Positions 1 through 8,113 of a DNA stretch of 29,737 bases are shown piece by piece. The stretch's first letter is position 1, and the number at the start of each line of letters is the position of its first letter. Position numbers and translations under genes: made by a program. Origin of the DNA: Lentisphaeria bacterium (GTDB lineage Bacteria > Verrucomicrobiota > Lentisphaeria > Victivallales > Victivallaceae). The stretch lies in contig CAAGDG010000124.1 in NCBI GenBank assembly GCA_900768515.1, positions 1-29,737 of the forward strand. Reading direction: 5' to 3'. A model generated the notes under the pieces. It saw nothing but the letters and a program-made list of their open reading frames with translations. It ran no database searches and was not told the origin of the DNA.

Positions 1-335
1 GTCTCAAAAAGCAAGTGCGAATGTCAAGAAAAAACGGAAAGTTTGCACAAGTGTGGAAATTTCAAGGAAAATGTTCTTTCCGGAGTGGAGGATGAGCGGG
101 TTTTCCGAGAAAAAAACATGAAATTGCTTGATTTTATGAAAAATCTCACATATAATATTAGGAAATGGCAAGATGATTTTGCCAGGAAAACCGGCGGCAT
201 GAAGCGGGATTCTTCCCAAAGGCGGGGGAATCCTCAGGAAACGGGATTGCAGGGCTTGTTGTCCGATATGCTTCGTACTGGCGGCGTTGGAAATCAATCC
301 ACCGTTTTTTTCACCCTAACACAGAAAGGATGCTC
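1..335. other. Upstream region of the large glycoside hydrolase gene
   Basis: This AT-richer stretch has no convincing gene. The two small overlapping frames in it have no ribosome-binding site and no recognisable product. It holds the TTGATT/TATAAT promoter at 128-156 and a leader of roughly 170 bases with only minor stems, such as GGCAA/TTGCC at 166-182. I recognise no riboswitch. Confidence 0.5.
128..156 (+). promoter_or_regulatory. Sigma-70-type promoter for the glycoside hydrolase gene
   Basis: A TTGATT -35 box (128-133) is followed after 17 bp by a perfect TATAAT -10 box (151-156). The same arrangement occurs before several other genes in this window. Predicted transcription starts about 165 bases before the gene. 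Confidence 0.6.
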
Positions 336-3300
336 ATGAGGAAATTCTTGTGCGCGGCGGTGCTTGCCGCCGGTTCGGTGCTCTGGGCGGAGAGCGGCAA
401 TCTTCTGCTCTCTCCCGCCGGCGACGCCTCCGGCTGGCCGAAGATGGATGGTGTGACCATCCAGGCCCGGGATGGCAAACTCAATGTTACGATCGACGGC
501 GTGAAGAACATCCGCCGGCCGATCAAGCTCGATCCGAAGTTCAAGGCGCTCTCGTTGTCGCTCAAACTGCGCGCCACCGACGTCGTTCCCGGCAAGGAGT
601 CTTGGCAGAACGCCCGGTTGGCGATGATTTTCACCGACGACGCCGGGAAGCAGGTCGGTCCGTGGCCGGACGTCTTCTCCGCAAAAGGGACGACGGATTG
701 GATCAACTGTTCGCGCATCTATATGGTTCCGGCCGGGGCGACTCACATTCATTTCGAACCCGCGATCTTCGGAAAGAGCGGCAAGGCGGAGTTTTTTGAC
801 ATGGAACTCAAAGGGCTGACGGAGATGCCGAAGGCGAATCTGCTGCTCGATCCGGCCACCGGAAAACCGCTGGGCGGACTGCTCGCCAACAAGCCGGGCA
901 CTTCGATCAGCGTGAAGAACGGCAAGGTCAATATTTCGGTGGAAGGCAGCAATATCGAGCTGATGACCCCGGTCCCGGTCGGTCCCAAGGACAAGCTGAT
1001 CCGGATCACCATGAAGATGCGCTGCACCGATGTCAAAGCCGGCGGCGAAGGATGGCAGAACGGACGTCTGGCGATGCGTTTCACCGACGGGAAAAACGGC
1101 GTCGGTCCGTGGCCGGACGTGTTCAACGGAGCCGGCACCACCGACTGGATCGTCTGCGACGGATACTTCGACGTCCCCGAGGGCGCCAAGGCGCTCAATC
1201 TCGGCTTCGCCAACTTCGGCACCTCCGGCAAGGTGGAGTTTCAGGATGTGATGGTCGAGGCGGTCAACGAGGATGAGGACGTCAACCTCGACCAGGCTTC
1301 TCCGGACGGCAGCAGCAATGCGCAGCTCTGGAGTTTCGAAGACGCCTGGAAAGTCAAGACGCCCAGCCGCGAACAGATTTCGCTCAACGGCCTCTGGCAG
1401 TTCCGTCCGGTTCTTGCGGGTGAAAGCATCGACAAGATTCCCGCGGAGGGCAGCGGCTGGGGCTATTTCAAGGTTCCCGGCGTCTGGCCGAAAGCGATGA
1501 CCGGCGATCAGAATTTCTATCTCAATCCGCTGCTTTTCCGCAAGTTCAAGCCGGCGGAGCTGAACAGCGCCTGGTATCGCCGCACTGTGACGGTTCCCTC
1601 CGACTGGAGCGGAAAGCGGATCGAGATGTATGTCGACCTGATTCAGAGCTGCGCCAAAGTTTACGTCGACGGCCGTGAGGCCGGCGAATTCTACTATCCG
1701 GGCGGCACGCTCGACCTGACCGGGAAACTGATTCCCGGCAAGACGCAGACCATCGAGATGCTGGTCAGCGCCAAGCCCGAGGAGAACGCGCTTTTCATGG
1801 CTCCGGGACGGCTGGTCTCGCAGAGCAGTGAACTTTCCAACCGCGGTCTCGCCGGCGACGTTTACCTCAACGCGGTGCCGGTCGGTGCTGCGGTGACCGA
1901 TGTCCACGTGATCACCTCCTTTCGGGAGAAGAAGATTACCTTCGATACCGGATTCGCCCGGCTGAAGGCGGGCAGCTACCGGCTTGCCGCCGACATCTAC
2001 GACGGGAATGTCAAGGTCAGGAGTTTTGAATCCCCGGTGTTCTCGACCAACGGCAAGGACAATTTCCGCTGGCAGTGGAGTGCGGACTGGATCGCTCCGA
2101 AGCTCTGGGACACCGACACTCCGGAGAACCTCTATGTCGCGAAGCTGCGGCTGCTGTCGCCCGACGGCAAACTTCTTGACGAATTCCTTCCCCAGGAGTT
2201 CGGCTTCCGGGAGTTCTGGATCGACGGGCGCGATTTCTATTTGAACGGCAAGAAGATCCACCTGCGCGCACTGGTTTCCGGCCACGTCCGCGATACCGGC
2301 AAGACCAGCGACGAAGCGATTCAGCACCTGGTGAAGACGGCCCGCGATTTCGGAGTCAATTTCCTGATCGGCTGGAACTACGACTTTGCGCCGGGAACCT
2401 TCCAGTATTTCCGCCCGTTCCACACCGGGACCTCGAAGCTCGGCATGCTCACTTCGATCACGCTTCCCCATGTCAAGAATTTCGACATGAAGATGGAGGA
2501 TCCGGCGCAGGCGGCCCGTTACCGTCAGTACACCGAACACCTGATCCGCCAGTATCAGAATGTTCCCGGCGTGATCATGTACGTGATGAACCACAACGCG
2601 ATGGGCTACCACGGCGATCAGAATCCGCTGAAGATCGGCAACGATTACAAGCCGGAGAAATATGTGAAAAAGATGGGGAACCGTCCTCAGGCGATGATTG
2701 CCGAAAAGATCGCCAAGTCGATCGACACGACCCGTCCGGTCTATCACCACGAGAGCGGCAACCTCGGCGACGTGTTCAGCATCAACTGCTACCTGAACTG
2801 GGCGCCCCGGCAGGAGCGCAGCGACTGGCTGGAGAACTGGGAGAAGACCGGTACCATGCCGGTGATCATGGTGGAATGGGGTATGCCCCACGTCGCCTCC
2901 TGGTCGAGCTGGCGCGGTCCGGCGTTCATCTGGCGCTATGCCGGTCTCCAGTGCCTCTGGGTGGATGAATTCAACGCCTCGATTCTCGGCGAGGACGCCT
3001 ATCGCAGCGATGACGCCAAGGTTTTCCTCTCCCGCCATCAGGAAAAACTGATGAAGGGGAACAAGGAGACCTTCTTCAGCCAGCTCGGCGGCAACTCCCA
3101 CCTGAACCGGGTCGAGGATGTGCACCGGGTCCGCAATTACATGGTCAGCCGCAACTTCCGCCACATGCGCGCCCGCGGCATCTCCGGTCTTCTGCCGTGG
3201 GATCAGTTCGTCGCGTGGAGCTGGGTTTCCGGCGAACCTTCCCAGCTCAACCCCGACCGCTTCAAGAATCTGAAGCAGCCCGGCATCGTGCTGGACAACC

Positions 3301-5468
3301 TCCGGCAGGGCGGCGAGCCGATCGTGAATCCCTATGCGACGTTCAAGCTGACCACCACCGGCGAGGCGATGAAGCCCAACCTTCAGCCCGAGATCGGATT
3401 CGTCGCCGGAAAGATCGGGGATTTCACCGATCCGGGGCACAATTTCCGTCCCGGCGAAAAGGTGGAAAAGTCCCTCGTCATCCTCAACGACACCCGGCAG
3501 GTCTCCAAGGTTCCCTACCGCTGGAGCGTGCCGGAGCTGAATATTTCCAAGTCCGGCGAGGTTGAGGTCGCGCCCGGCGGTCGTGCCGACGTTCCGGTCG
3601 CGTTCACGATTCCCGCCGACGCGGCCGCCGGCCGGCTCCAGCTGAAGGCGGAGTTCGATTTCGCCTCCGGCACCGTCGGCGACGCCATGGGGATCGACGT
3701 GGTGCCGGCGGCAGCTTCGAAGCCGGCGTCGCGGATCGGACTCTACGATCCGGAAGGCACGGCCGCCGCGCTGTTCAAAGCGATGGAAATTCCTGTCAAG
3801 GCGGTGAAGTCCGACTCCGACCTTGCGAATATCGACATGCTGGTGATCGGTCGCAACGGCCTGGTCAACTTCCCGCTGCATCTGACCCGGCGGCTGAATG
3901 ACGGATTCAAGGTGATGATTCTTGAGCAGCCGTTCAGTCAGATCGTCCGGCTCGGACTGCGCGGCAACGAACAGGGGCTGCGCGAGGTGTTTTCGCTGTC
4001 GGACATCGCGCCGGAAAAGATCTCCGACTGGCGCGGCAAGTCGACGCTTCTTGCTCCTTACCTGACGGTCAATCCGATCGAATACAGTGATCCGAAGTGG
4101 AACTGGCACGGATTCAACAACACCCGGGTCTGGCGCGCCGGCAACCGCGGCACCGTGGTTTCGGTTCCGCTGGAGAAGCCGATGATCGGCAACTGGCGTC
4201 CGCTGCTGCAGGCGGGGTTCGACCTCGAATACACGCCGCTGGTCGAGTTCCAGGAGGGGAAGGGCCAGCTGATGATGTGTCAGCTCGACCTCTCCGGGCG
4301 GACCGAGATGGATCCGGAAGGGATTGAAATTCTCCGGCGGGCGCTGGTCCGGCTGGACAAGACGACTCCGGACGCGACCCGCCCAACCTGGTACGTCGGA
4401 GATGCGCGGGGCCGCAAGCTGCTGGAAAGTCTCCGGATCTCCTTCCGGGATCTGGATCCGGCCGGTCTGACGGCGAATGACCTTCTGGTGGTCGGACCGG
4501 GTGCGAAACTTCCGGCCGACCTCCGGAGCAAGGTGGAAGCGGGCCTCCGGGTGCTGACGCTGGGACTTTCGGCGGCCGAACTCAAGGCGGTCGGCGTGAA
4601 TCCGGTGATCGAACGCGGGAAATACTATTCGGACTACGTGGCCGATCTGGGCAAGACCCCGGAATTCGCCGGAATTTCGAATTCCGACCTGCACTGGCGG
4701 GCGGAGACCGAGTTCGACGCCTTCCCGGTGGATTCGGTCGGCGGCCGCGCGCTCGGCATCGAGCGGATCGGCAAAGGCGTGGTGGTGATGGCGCAGCTGG
4801 TGCCGTGGAGCTTCGACAATGAGGAGTTCTATCTGCGCACCACGGTTCGGCGCAACACCTATCTTGCTTCCCGGCTGCTCTCGAATCTCGGGGCTCCGTC
4901 GAAATCGGGATTCTTCGAGATGCTCAACGGAAACGTCGGCAACGTTTCGATGGCCCTGCCCAACGACAAGTGGATCGGCCTCGCCGACAAGGAGAACGTC
5001 GGCCGTGACAAGGGTTGGTACAAGCCCACGTTCAAGCCGGGCAAGGAGTGGCGCAGCACGAACGTGCCGGGCTGCTTCGACGTGCAGTTCTCCGATCTGT
5101 ACGGTTACGACGGCCTGTTCTGGTACCGGCTGGAGTTTGAGGCTCCGGAGGGGATCGCCCCGGATGACCAGCTTTTCCTGGAATTCGGCGCGATCGATGA
5201 CGAGTCCTGGACCTGGCTGAACGGCAAGTTCCTGGGCGAGGTGACGGTCAAGACCAATCCGAAGGATTACTGGACGGCCAACCGGACCCACCAGATTTCG
5301 GGCAAGGATCTGCGTCCCGGCAAGAACGTTCTGGTTGTTCTGGTCAACGACAACTTCAACAACGGCGGCATCCTCGGGACGCCCGGCCTGCGGTCGAAGC
5401 CGAAACACAGCTTCTACACCGATACGCCGATCGCTTCCGACGATCCCTACCGCTACTACCGCTGGTAA
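336..5468 (+). CDS. Secreted multidomain glycoside hydrolase family 2-like protein
   Basis: This 1710-residue protein begins with a signal peptide (about residues 1-19, ending LWA before ES), so it is exported. The ATG at 336 is preferred over 330 because AAAGGA lies 5 bases before it. Two tandem jelly-roll-like modules (about 22-165 and 168-318) share WQN.RLAM.FTD and VGPWPDVF..GTTDWI blocks, and are probably carbohydrate-binding. A family 2 sugar-binding domain, immunoglobulin-like linker and TIM barrel follow. After these come an Ig-like domain, a GATase/ThuA-like domain and a final galactose-binding-like domain (about 1590-1700). The likely nucleophile is E847 in MVEWG. The usual Asn-Glu acid/base site reads Asn-His (N752-H753), so normal hydrolysis is doubtful. 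It is a single-gene unit with its own promoter and terminator. The substrate cannot be read from sequence; a complex host or plant glycan is plausible. Confidence 0.8.
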   Translation: MRKFLCAAVLAAGSVLWAESGNLLLSPAGDASGWPKMDGVTIQARDGKLNVTIDGVKNIRRPIKLDPKFKALSLSLKLRATDVVPGKESWQNARLAMIFTDDAGKQVGPWPDVFSAKGTTDWINCSRIYMVPAGATHIHFEPAIFGKSGKAEFFDMELKGLTEMPKANLLLDPATGKPLGGLLANKPGTSISVKNGKVNISVEGSNIELMTPVPVGPKDKLIRITMKMRCTDVKAGGEGWQNGRLAMRFTDGKNGVGPWPDVFNGAGTTDWIVCDGYFDVPEGAKALNLGFANFGTSGKVEFQDVMVEAVNEDEDVNLDQASPDGSSNAQLWSFEDAWKVKTPSREQISLNGLWQFRPVLAGESIDKIPAEGSGWGYFKVPGVWPKAMTGDQNFYLNPLLFRKFKPAELNSAWYRRTVTVPSDWSGKRIEMYVDLIQSCAKVYVDGREAGEFYYPGGTLDLTGKLIPGKTQTIEMLVSAKPEENALFMAPGRLVSQSSELSNRGLAGDVYLNAVPVGAAVTDVHVITSFREKKITFDTGFARLKAGSYRLAADIYDGNVKVRSFESPVFSTNGKDNFRWQWSADWIAPKLWDTDTPENLYVAKLRLLSPDGKLLDEFLPQEFGFREFWIDGRDFYLNGKKIHLRALVSGHVRDTGKTSDEAIQHLVKTARDFGVNFLIGWNYDFAPGTFQYFRPFHTGTSKLGMLTSITLPHVKNFDMKMEDPAQAARYRQYTEHLIRQYQNVPGVIMYVMNHNAMGYHGDQNPLKIGNDYKPEKYVKKMGNRPQAMIAEKIAKSIDTTRPVYHHESGNLGDVFSINCYLNWAPRQERSDWLENWEKTGTMPVIMVEWGMPHVASWSSWRGPAFIWRYAGLQCLWVDEFNASILGEDAYRSDDAKVFLSRHQEKLMKGNKETFFSQLGGNSHLNRVEDVHRVRNYMVSRNFRHMRARGISGLLPWDQFVAWSWVSGEPSQLNPDRFKNLKQPGIVLDNLRQGGEPIVNPYATFKLTTTGEAMKPNLQPEIGFVAGKIGDFTDPGHNFRPGEKVEKSLVILNDTRQVSKVPYRWSVPELNISKSGEVEVAPGGRADVPVAFTIPADAAAGRLQLKAEFDFASGTVGDAMGIDVVPAAASKPASRIGLYDPEGTAAALFKAMEIPVKAVKSDSDLANIDMLVIGRNGLVNFPLHLTRRLNDGFKVMILEQPFSQIVRLGLRGNEQGLREVFSLSDIAPEKISDWRGKSTLLAPYLTVNPIEYSDPKWNWHGFNNTRVWRAGNRGTVVSVPLEKPMIGNWRPLLQAGFDLEYTPLVEFQEGKGQLMMCQLDLSGRTEMDPEGIEILRRALVRLDKTTPDATRPTWYVGDARGRKLLESLRISFRDLDPAGLTANDLLVVGPGAKLPADLRSKVEAGLRVLTLGLSAAELKAVGVNPVIERGKYYSDYVADLGKTPEFAGISNSDLHWRAETEFDAFPVDSVGGRALGIERIGKGVVVMAQLVPWSFDNEEFYLRTTVRRNTYLASRLLSNLGAPSKSGFFEMLNGNVGNVSMALPNDKWIGLADKENVGRDKGWYKPTFKPGKEWRSTNVPGCFDVQFSDLYGYDGLFWYRLEFEAPEGIAPDDQLFLEFGAIDDESWTWLNGKFLGEVTVKTNPKDYWTANRTHQISGKDLRPGKNVLVVLVNDNFNNGGILGTPGLRSKPKHSFYTDTPIASDDPYRYYRW

Positions 5469-5484
5469 TTCTCCTGCGGAGATG

Positions 5485-5526
5485 CCCCGGAACGGAAGAG
5501 CTCCGTTCCGGGGTTTTTGTTTTTTT
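5485..5526 (+). terminator. Rho-independent terminator of the glycoside hydrolase gene
   Basis: A perfect 12-bp stem (CCCCGGAACGGA pairing with TCCGTTCCGGGG, 5-base loop) is followed by a T-rich tract from 5514. It sits 16 bases after the stop codon. Confidence 0.9.
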
Positions 5527-5707
5527 CGACTCCGGTCGGAGCGTCGGATCTGAAAAAAGGTCGCCCGTTCCGGCTCTCTTCCGAGCGACAAAATCGCTGA
5601 AAAAAAGCGGGAAAAAGTTCCGAAAATCCCCCATCCGGGCTTCCTTTTCCTTCAGATGATTCATAACTCATTGGTATTCTCCGAAGAAACAAATTTTTTG
5701 TGAAAAA

Positions 5708-5754
5708 ACACAATATATTGTGGTTTTTTGACTTGTAATCTCAATATTCTGTAT
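5708..5754 (+). promoter_or_regulatory. Tandem NrdR boxes
   Basis: Box 1 (5708-5723) reads acaCAATATATTGtgg, an almost exact match to the NrdR consensus acaCwAtATaTwGtgt. Box 2 (5739-5754) reads tctCAATATTCTGtat, a weaker match. The two starts are 31 bp apart, three helical turns, which is the spacing known for paired NrdR boxes. NrdR is the nucleotide-sensing repressor of ribonucleotide reductase genes. Its own gene is not in this window. Confidence 0.8.
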
Positions 5755-5757
5755 TAA
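5728..5757 (+). promoter_or_regulatory. Promoter of nrdD
   Basis: A TTGACT -35 (5728-5733) is spaced 18 bp from TATTAA (5752-5757). NrdR box 2 fills the spacer and touches the -10, and box 1 lies just upstream of the -35. Repressor binding would therefore block RNA polymerase directly. Confidence 0.55.
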
Positions 5758-5843
5758 AATAAGAAAAAGGCAGCAGATCGCCGCGGATGACGACCGTCGC
5801 AGGGGCGCGGTCGTTCTTTCACGGATGGTGACAAGGGGGAAGC

Positions 5844-7838
5844 ATGGAAATCAAATCGACCATTCTGAAGATGAAGAAGCGGGACGGGCGGATTGTGCCG
5901 TTCGATCCGGACCGGATTGTGATCGCGATCAGTAAAGCTTTGAAGGCGGCCGGAACCGGCAACGACAAGGTCTCGCGGCATGTTGCGCAGGACGTGGTCC
6001 GGGAACTGGAGGCGAAAGGGTATGATTCCCCCGACATGCTGCCCGATGTCGAGGTGATTCAGGATCTGGTCGAACATGCGCTGGTCAAGCGCGGGCTGGC
6101 GCAGGCGGCCAAGCTTTACATCCTCTATCGCGCCAACCATCAGAAGATGCGCGAGGCGCGCAAGCTGATGATGGACGTGCAGGATCTGGTGGCCAGTTAT
6201 CTCGGTCAGGAGGACTGGCGGGTCAACGAAAACTCCAATTCCGGCTACTCCTACGCCAGTCTGCTCAATCATGTCTCCGGATCGGTGATCGCGAACTACA
6301 CGCTGGCGAACGTCTATCCGCAGGAGATCGCCGAGGCGCACTCCTCGGGGGACTTCCATCTTCACGATCTCTCCTGCGGCATTGTCGGCTACTGCGCGGG
6401 GTGGAGTCTGCGGGATCTGCTCGAACGCGGATTCCAGGGCCGGGGCGGCCGGGCGTCGGCGGCGCCGGCGCGCCATTTCGACACCGCGACCGGTCAGATT
6501 GTGAACTTCCTTTCCACATTGCAGACCGAGTGGGCGGGCGCGCAGGCGTTCAGCTCATTCGACACGCTGCTGGCGCCGTTTGTCCGGAACGACAAGCTGA
6601 CTTACGAGCAGCTCAAGCAGAACATTCAGCAGTTTGTATTCGGTTTGAACATCGCGAGCCGGTGGGGGCAGACCCCGTTCACCAATCTGACGTTTGACTG
6701 GGTGGTGCCGGAGGATCTGCGGGACAATCCGGTGATCATCGGCGGCAAACTGCAGGATGCGACCTACGGCGAGTTCCAGCATGAGATGGATATGATCAAC
6801 CGCGCCTTCCTCGAAGTGATGTCCGAGGGGGACCGGGATGGCCGGATCTTCACTTTCCCGATTCCGACCTACAATGTGACCAAGGATTTCAACTGGGACA
6901 GCGAGAACGCGCGGCTGCTTTTCAGCGTGACCGGCAAGTACGGTCTTCCCTATTTCCAGAACTTCATCAACAGCGACCTGAAACCCGGCGATGTTCGCAG
7001 CATGTGCTGCCGGCTTCAGATGGATATGCGGGAACTCCGGAACAAGACCGGCGGTCTCTTCGGTGCCGGCGAGCAGACCGGTTCGATCGGCGTGGTCACG
7101 ATCAACCTGCCGCGGCTGGGGTATCTCTCCAAGAACGAGAAGGAGTTCTATGCGCGTCTCGACCGGCTGATGCAGCTGGCGATGGAGTCGCTGGAGATCA
7201 AACGCAAGGTGGTGCAGAAGCACCTCGAAGGCGATCTGCTGCCTTATACCAAGACCTATCTGCCGACGCTCGACCACCACTTCAGCACGATCGGGCTGGT
7301 CGGCATGAACGAGTGCTGTCTGAACTTCCTCGGCTGCTCGATCTGCGATCCGGAGGGGCAGGCGTTCGCGCGGCAGGTTCTGGTGCACATGGCCGAGAAG
7401 ATCAAGGATTTCCAGGAGGCGACCGGCCACATCTACAATCTGGAGGCGACGCCTGCGGAAGGCACCAGTTTCCGTCTGGCGCGTCTCGACCGCCGCCGCT
7501 ACCCCGAAATCATCTGCGCCGGAGCGGAGACGCCGTATTACACCAATTCGACCCAGCTTCCGGTGGGATACACCAGCGATCTTTTTGAGGCGCTGGATCT
7601 GCAGGCGCCGCTGCAGCAGCTCTACACCGGCGGCACGGTGTTCCACGCGTTCATCGGTGAGAAGATCGATGATCCGGATCTGGTGGCGTCGCTGGTCCGT
7701 CGGATTGCGACCAACTATCGGATTCCGTACTTCACCCTGACGCCGTCGTTCAGCATCTGTCCGGTGCACGGGTATATTCCGGGCGAGCACTTCGAGTGTC
7801 CGCTTGAGAAGGACGGCGCGGTGGCGAAGGAAGCTTGA
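5844..7838 (+). CDS. nrdD: Anaerobic (class III) ribonucleoside-triphosphate reductase, body without the glycyl-radical site
   Basis: The enzyme reduces ribonucleoside triphosphates to deoxyribonucleotides without oxygen. This 664-residue protein has an N-terminal ATP-cone (about 5-100) and the ten-stranded barrel core. The thiyl-radical loop contains a Cys pair (C388-C389, in MCCRLQ), and a second Cys pair is C491-C492. The C-terminus begins the family's zinc ribbon (C639-x2-H642, C652), then diverges (LEKDGAVAKEA) and stops at a UGA. The essential glycyl-radical segment RVCGY, normally at the end of the same chain, is absent. It is encoded by the next open frame, in the same reading frame. 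The start follows a good AGGGGGA site. Paired NrdR boxes upstream and nrdG downstream confirm the function. The Cys pair at 388-389 hints at a thioredoxin- or redoxin-using subtype, which is inference. Confidence 0.93.
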   Translation: MEIKSTILKMKKRDGRIVPFDPDRIVIAISKALKAAGTGNDKVSRHVAQDVVRELEAKGYDSPDMLPDVEVIQDLVEHALVKRGLAQAAKLYILYRANHQKMREARKLMMDVQDLVASYLGQEDWRVNENSNSGYSYASLLNHVSGSVIANYTLANVYPQEIAEAHSSGDFHLHDLSCGIVGYCAGWSLRDLLERGFQGRGGRASAAPARHFDTATGQIVNFLSTLQTEWAGAQAFSSFDTLLAPFVRNDKLTYEQLKQNIQQFVFGLNIASRWGQTPFTNLTFDWVVPEDLRDNPVIIGGKLQDATYGEFQHEMDMINRAFLEVMSEGDRDGRIFTFPIPTYNVTKDFNWDSENARLLFSVTGKYGLPYFQNFINSDLKPGDVRSMCCRLQMDMRELRNKTGGLFGAGEQTGSIGVVTINLPRLGYLSKNEKEFYARLDRLMQLAMESLEIKRKVVQKHLEGDLLPYTKTYLPTLDHHFSTIGLVGMNECCLNFLGCSICDPEGQAFARQVLVHMAEKIKDFQEATGHIYNLEATPAEGTSFRLARLDRRRYPEIICAGAETPYYTNSTQLPVGYTSDLFEALDLQAPLQQLYTGGTVFHAFIGEKIDDPDLVASLVRRIATNYRIPYFTLTPSFSICPVHGYIPGEHFECPLEKDGAVAKEA

Positions 7839-7850
7839 GTGAAAAAACAA

Positions 7851-7866
7851 GACGGAAGGTTCCGTC
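7851..7866 (+). other. Stem-loop between the nrdD body and the glycyl-radical peptide
   Basis: GACGGA pairs with TCCGTC around an AGGT loop, starting 13 bases after the UGA stop of nrdD and ending 16 bases before the next ribosome-binding site. It may tune termination, coupling or RNA processing. Its shape loosely resembles a bacterial selenocysteine element, but I do not favour that reading. Confidence 0.4.
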
Positions 7867-7895
7867 GATCGTTTCAAACAGAAGGAGAAAAGATT

Positions 7896-8030
7896 ATGGC
7901 CAAGTGTGGTGAAAAGACTGAAGTTTACAGTCGTGTCTGCGGTTACTTCCGCCCGGTTTCAAACTGGAACAAGGGCAAGAAGGAGGAGTTCAAGGACCGG
8001 AAGACCTTTGAGGTCGGCTGCGGCAAGTAA
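7896..8030 (+). CDS. Stand-alone glycyl-radical peptide of class III ribonucleotide reductase
   Basis: This 44-residue protein matches the extreme C-terminus of ordinary NrdD. It has a zinc-knuckle Cys (C4 in KCGEKTEVYS), the radical motif RVCGY with the radical-bearing glycine at G16, and the family tail RPV..WN.GK..EF..R. The start is firm because AAGGAG (7882-7887) lies 8 bases before the ATG. It is in the same frame as the nrdD body, 57 bases after that gene's UGA. Together the two polypeptides rebuild the usual zinc ribbon C-x2-H...CP/xCG, so C4 probably completes the site begun by C639, H642 and C652. It likely docks on the body and receives its radical from NrdG, as autonomous glycyl-radical subunits such as GrcA (YfiD) do for pyruvate formate-lyase. 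Read-through of the UGA would instead give one long chain. Confidence 0.88.
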   Translation: MAKCGEKTEVYSRVCGYFRPVSNWNKGKKEEFKDRKTFEVGCGK

Positions 8031-8050
8031 ATTCCGGTTCCCGGAAAGGG

Positions 8051-8088
8051 ACGGAGGGACCGGCGGGCCCGGTGCCTCCGTTTTTTTT
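8051..8088 (+). terminator. Terminator between the glycyl-radical peptide gene and nrdG
   Basis: The stem is ACGGAGG/CCTCCGT continued by ACCGG/CCGGT with one mismatch, followed by eight T residues (8081-8088). It lies 20 bases after the peptide's stop and 25 bases before nrdG. It should lower nrdG expression relative to the reductase. Confidence 0.8.
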
Positions 8089-8113
8089 CAGCGGAATTTT
8101 CGAAGGAGGAATC

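Larger units (their letters stand above)
5527..5843. other. Intergenic control region of nrdD
   Basis: No gene is seen here. The first 170 bases carry nothing I recognise. The rest holds the NrdR boxes and promoter (5708-5757) and a leader of about 80 bases with a 7-bp stem, ACGACCG/CGGTCGT, just before the nrdD ribosome-binding site AGGGGGA. Confidence 0.5.

Noticed and set aside
294..5591. A 1765-codon open frame on the minus strand opposite the glycoside hydrolase gene
   Set aside because: It mirrors the plus-strand gene, has no domain I recognise and is rich in Arg/His/Glu as expected from the antisense of GC-biased codons. It crosses the hydrolase terminator.
5844..8030. A simple frameshift or sequencing error splitting nrdD
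   Set aside because: The two parts are in the same frame, the second has its own ribosome-binding site and ATG at the homologous restart point, and about 30 unrelated codons lie between the homologous ends. A single base error does not explain this.
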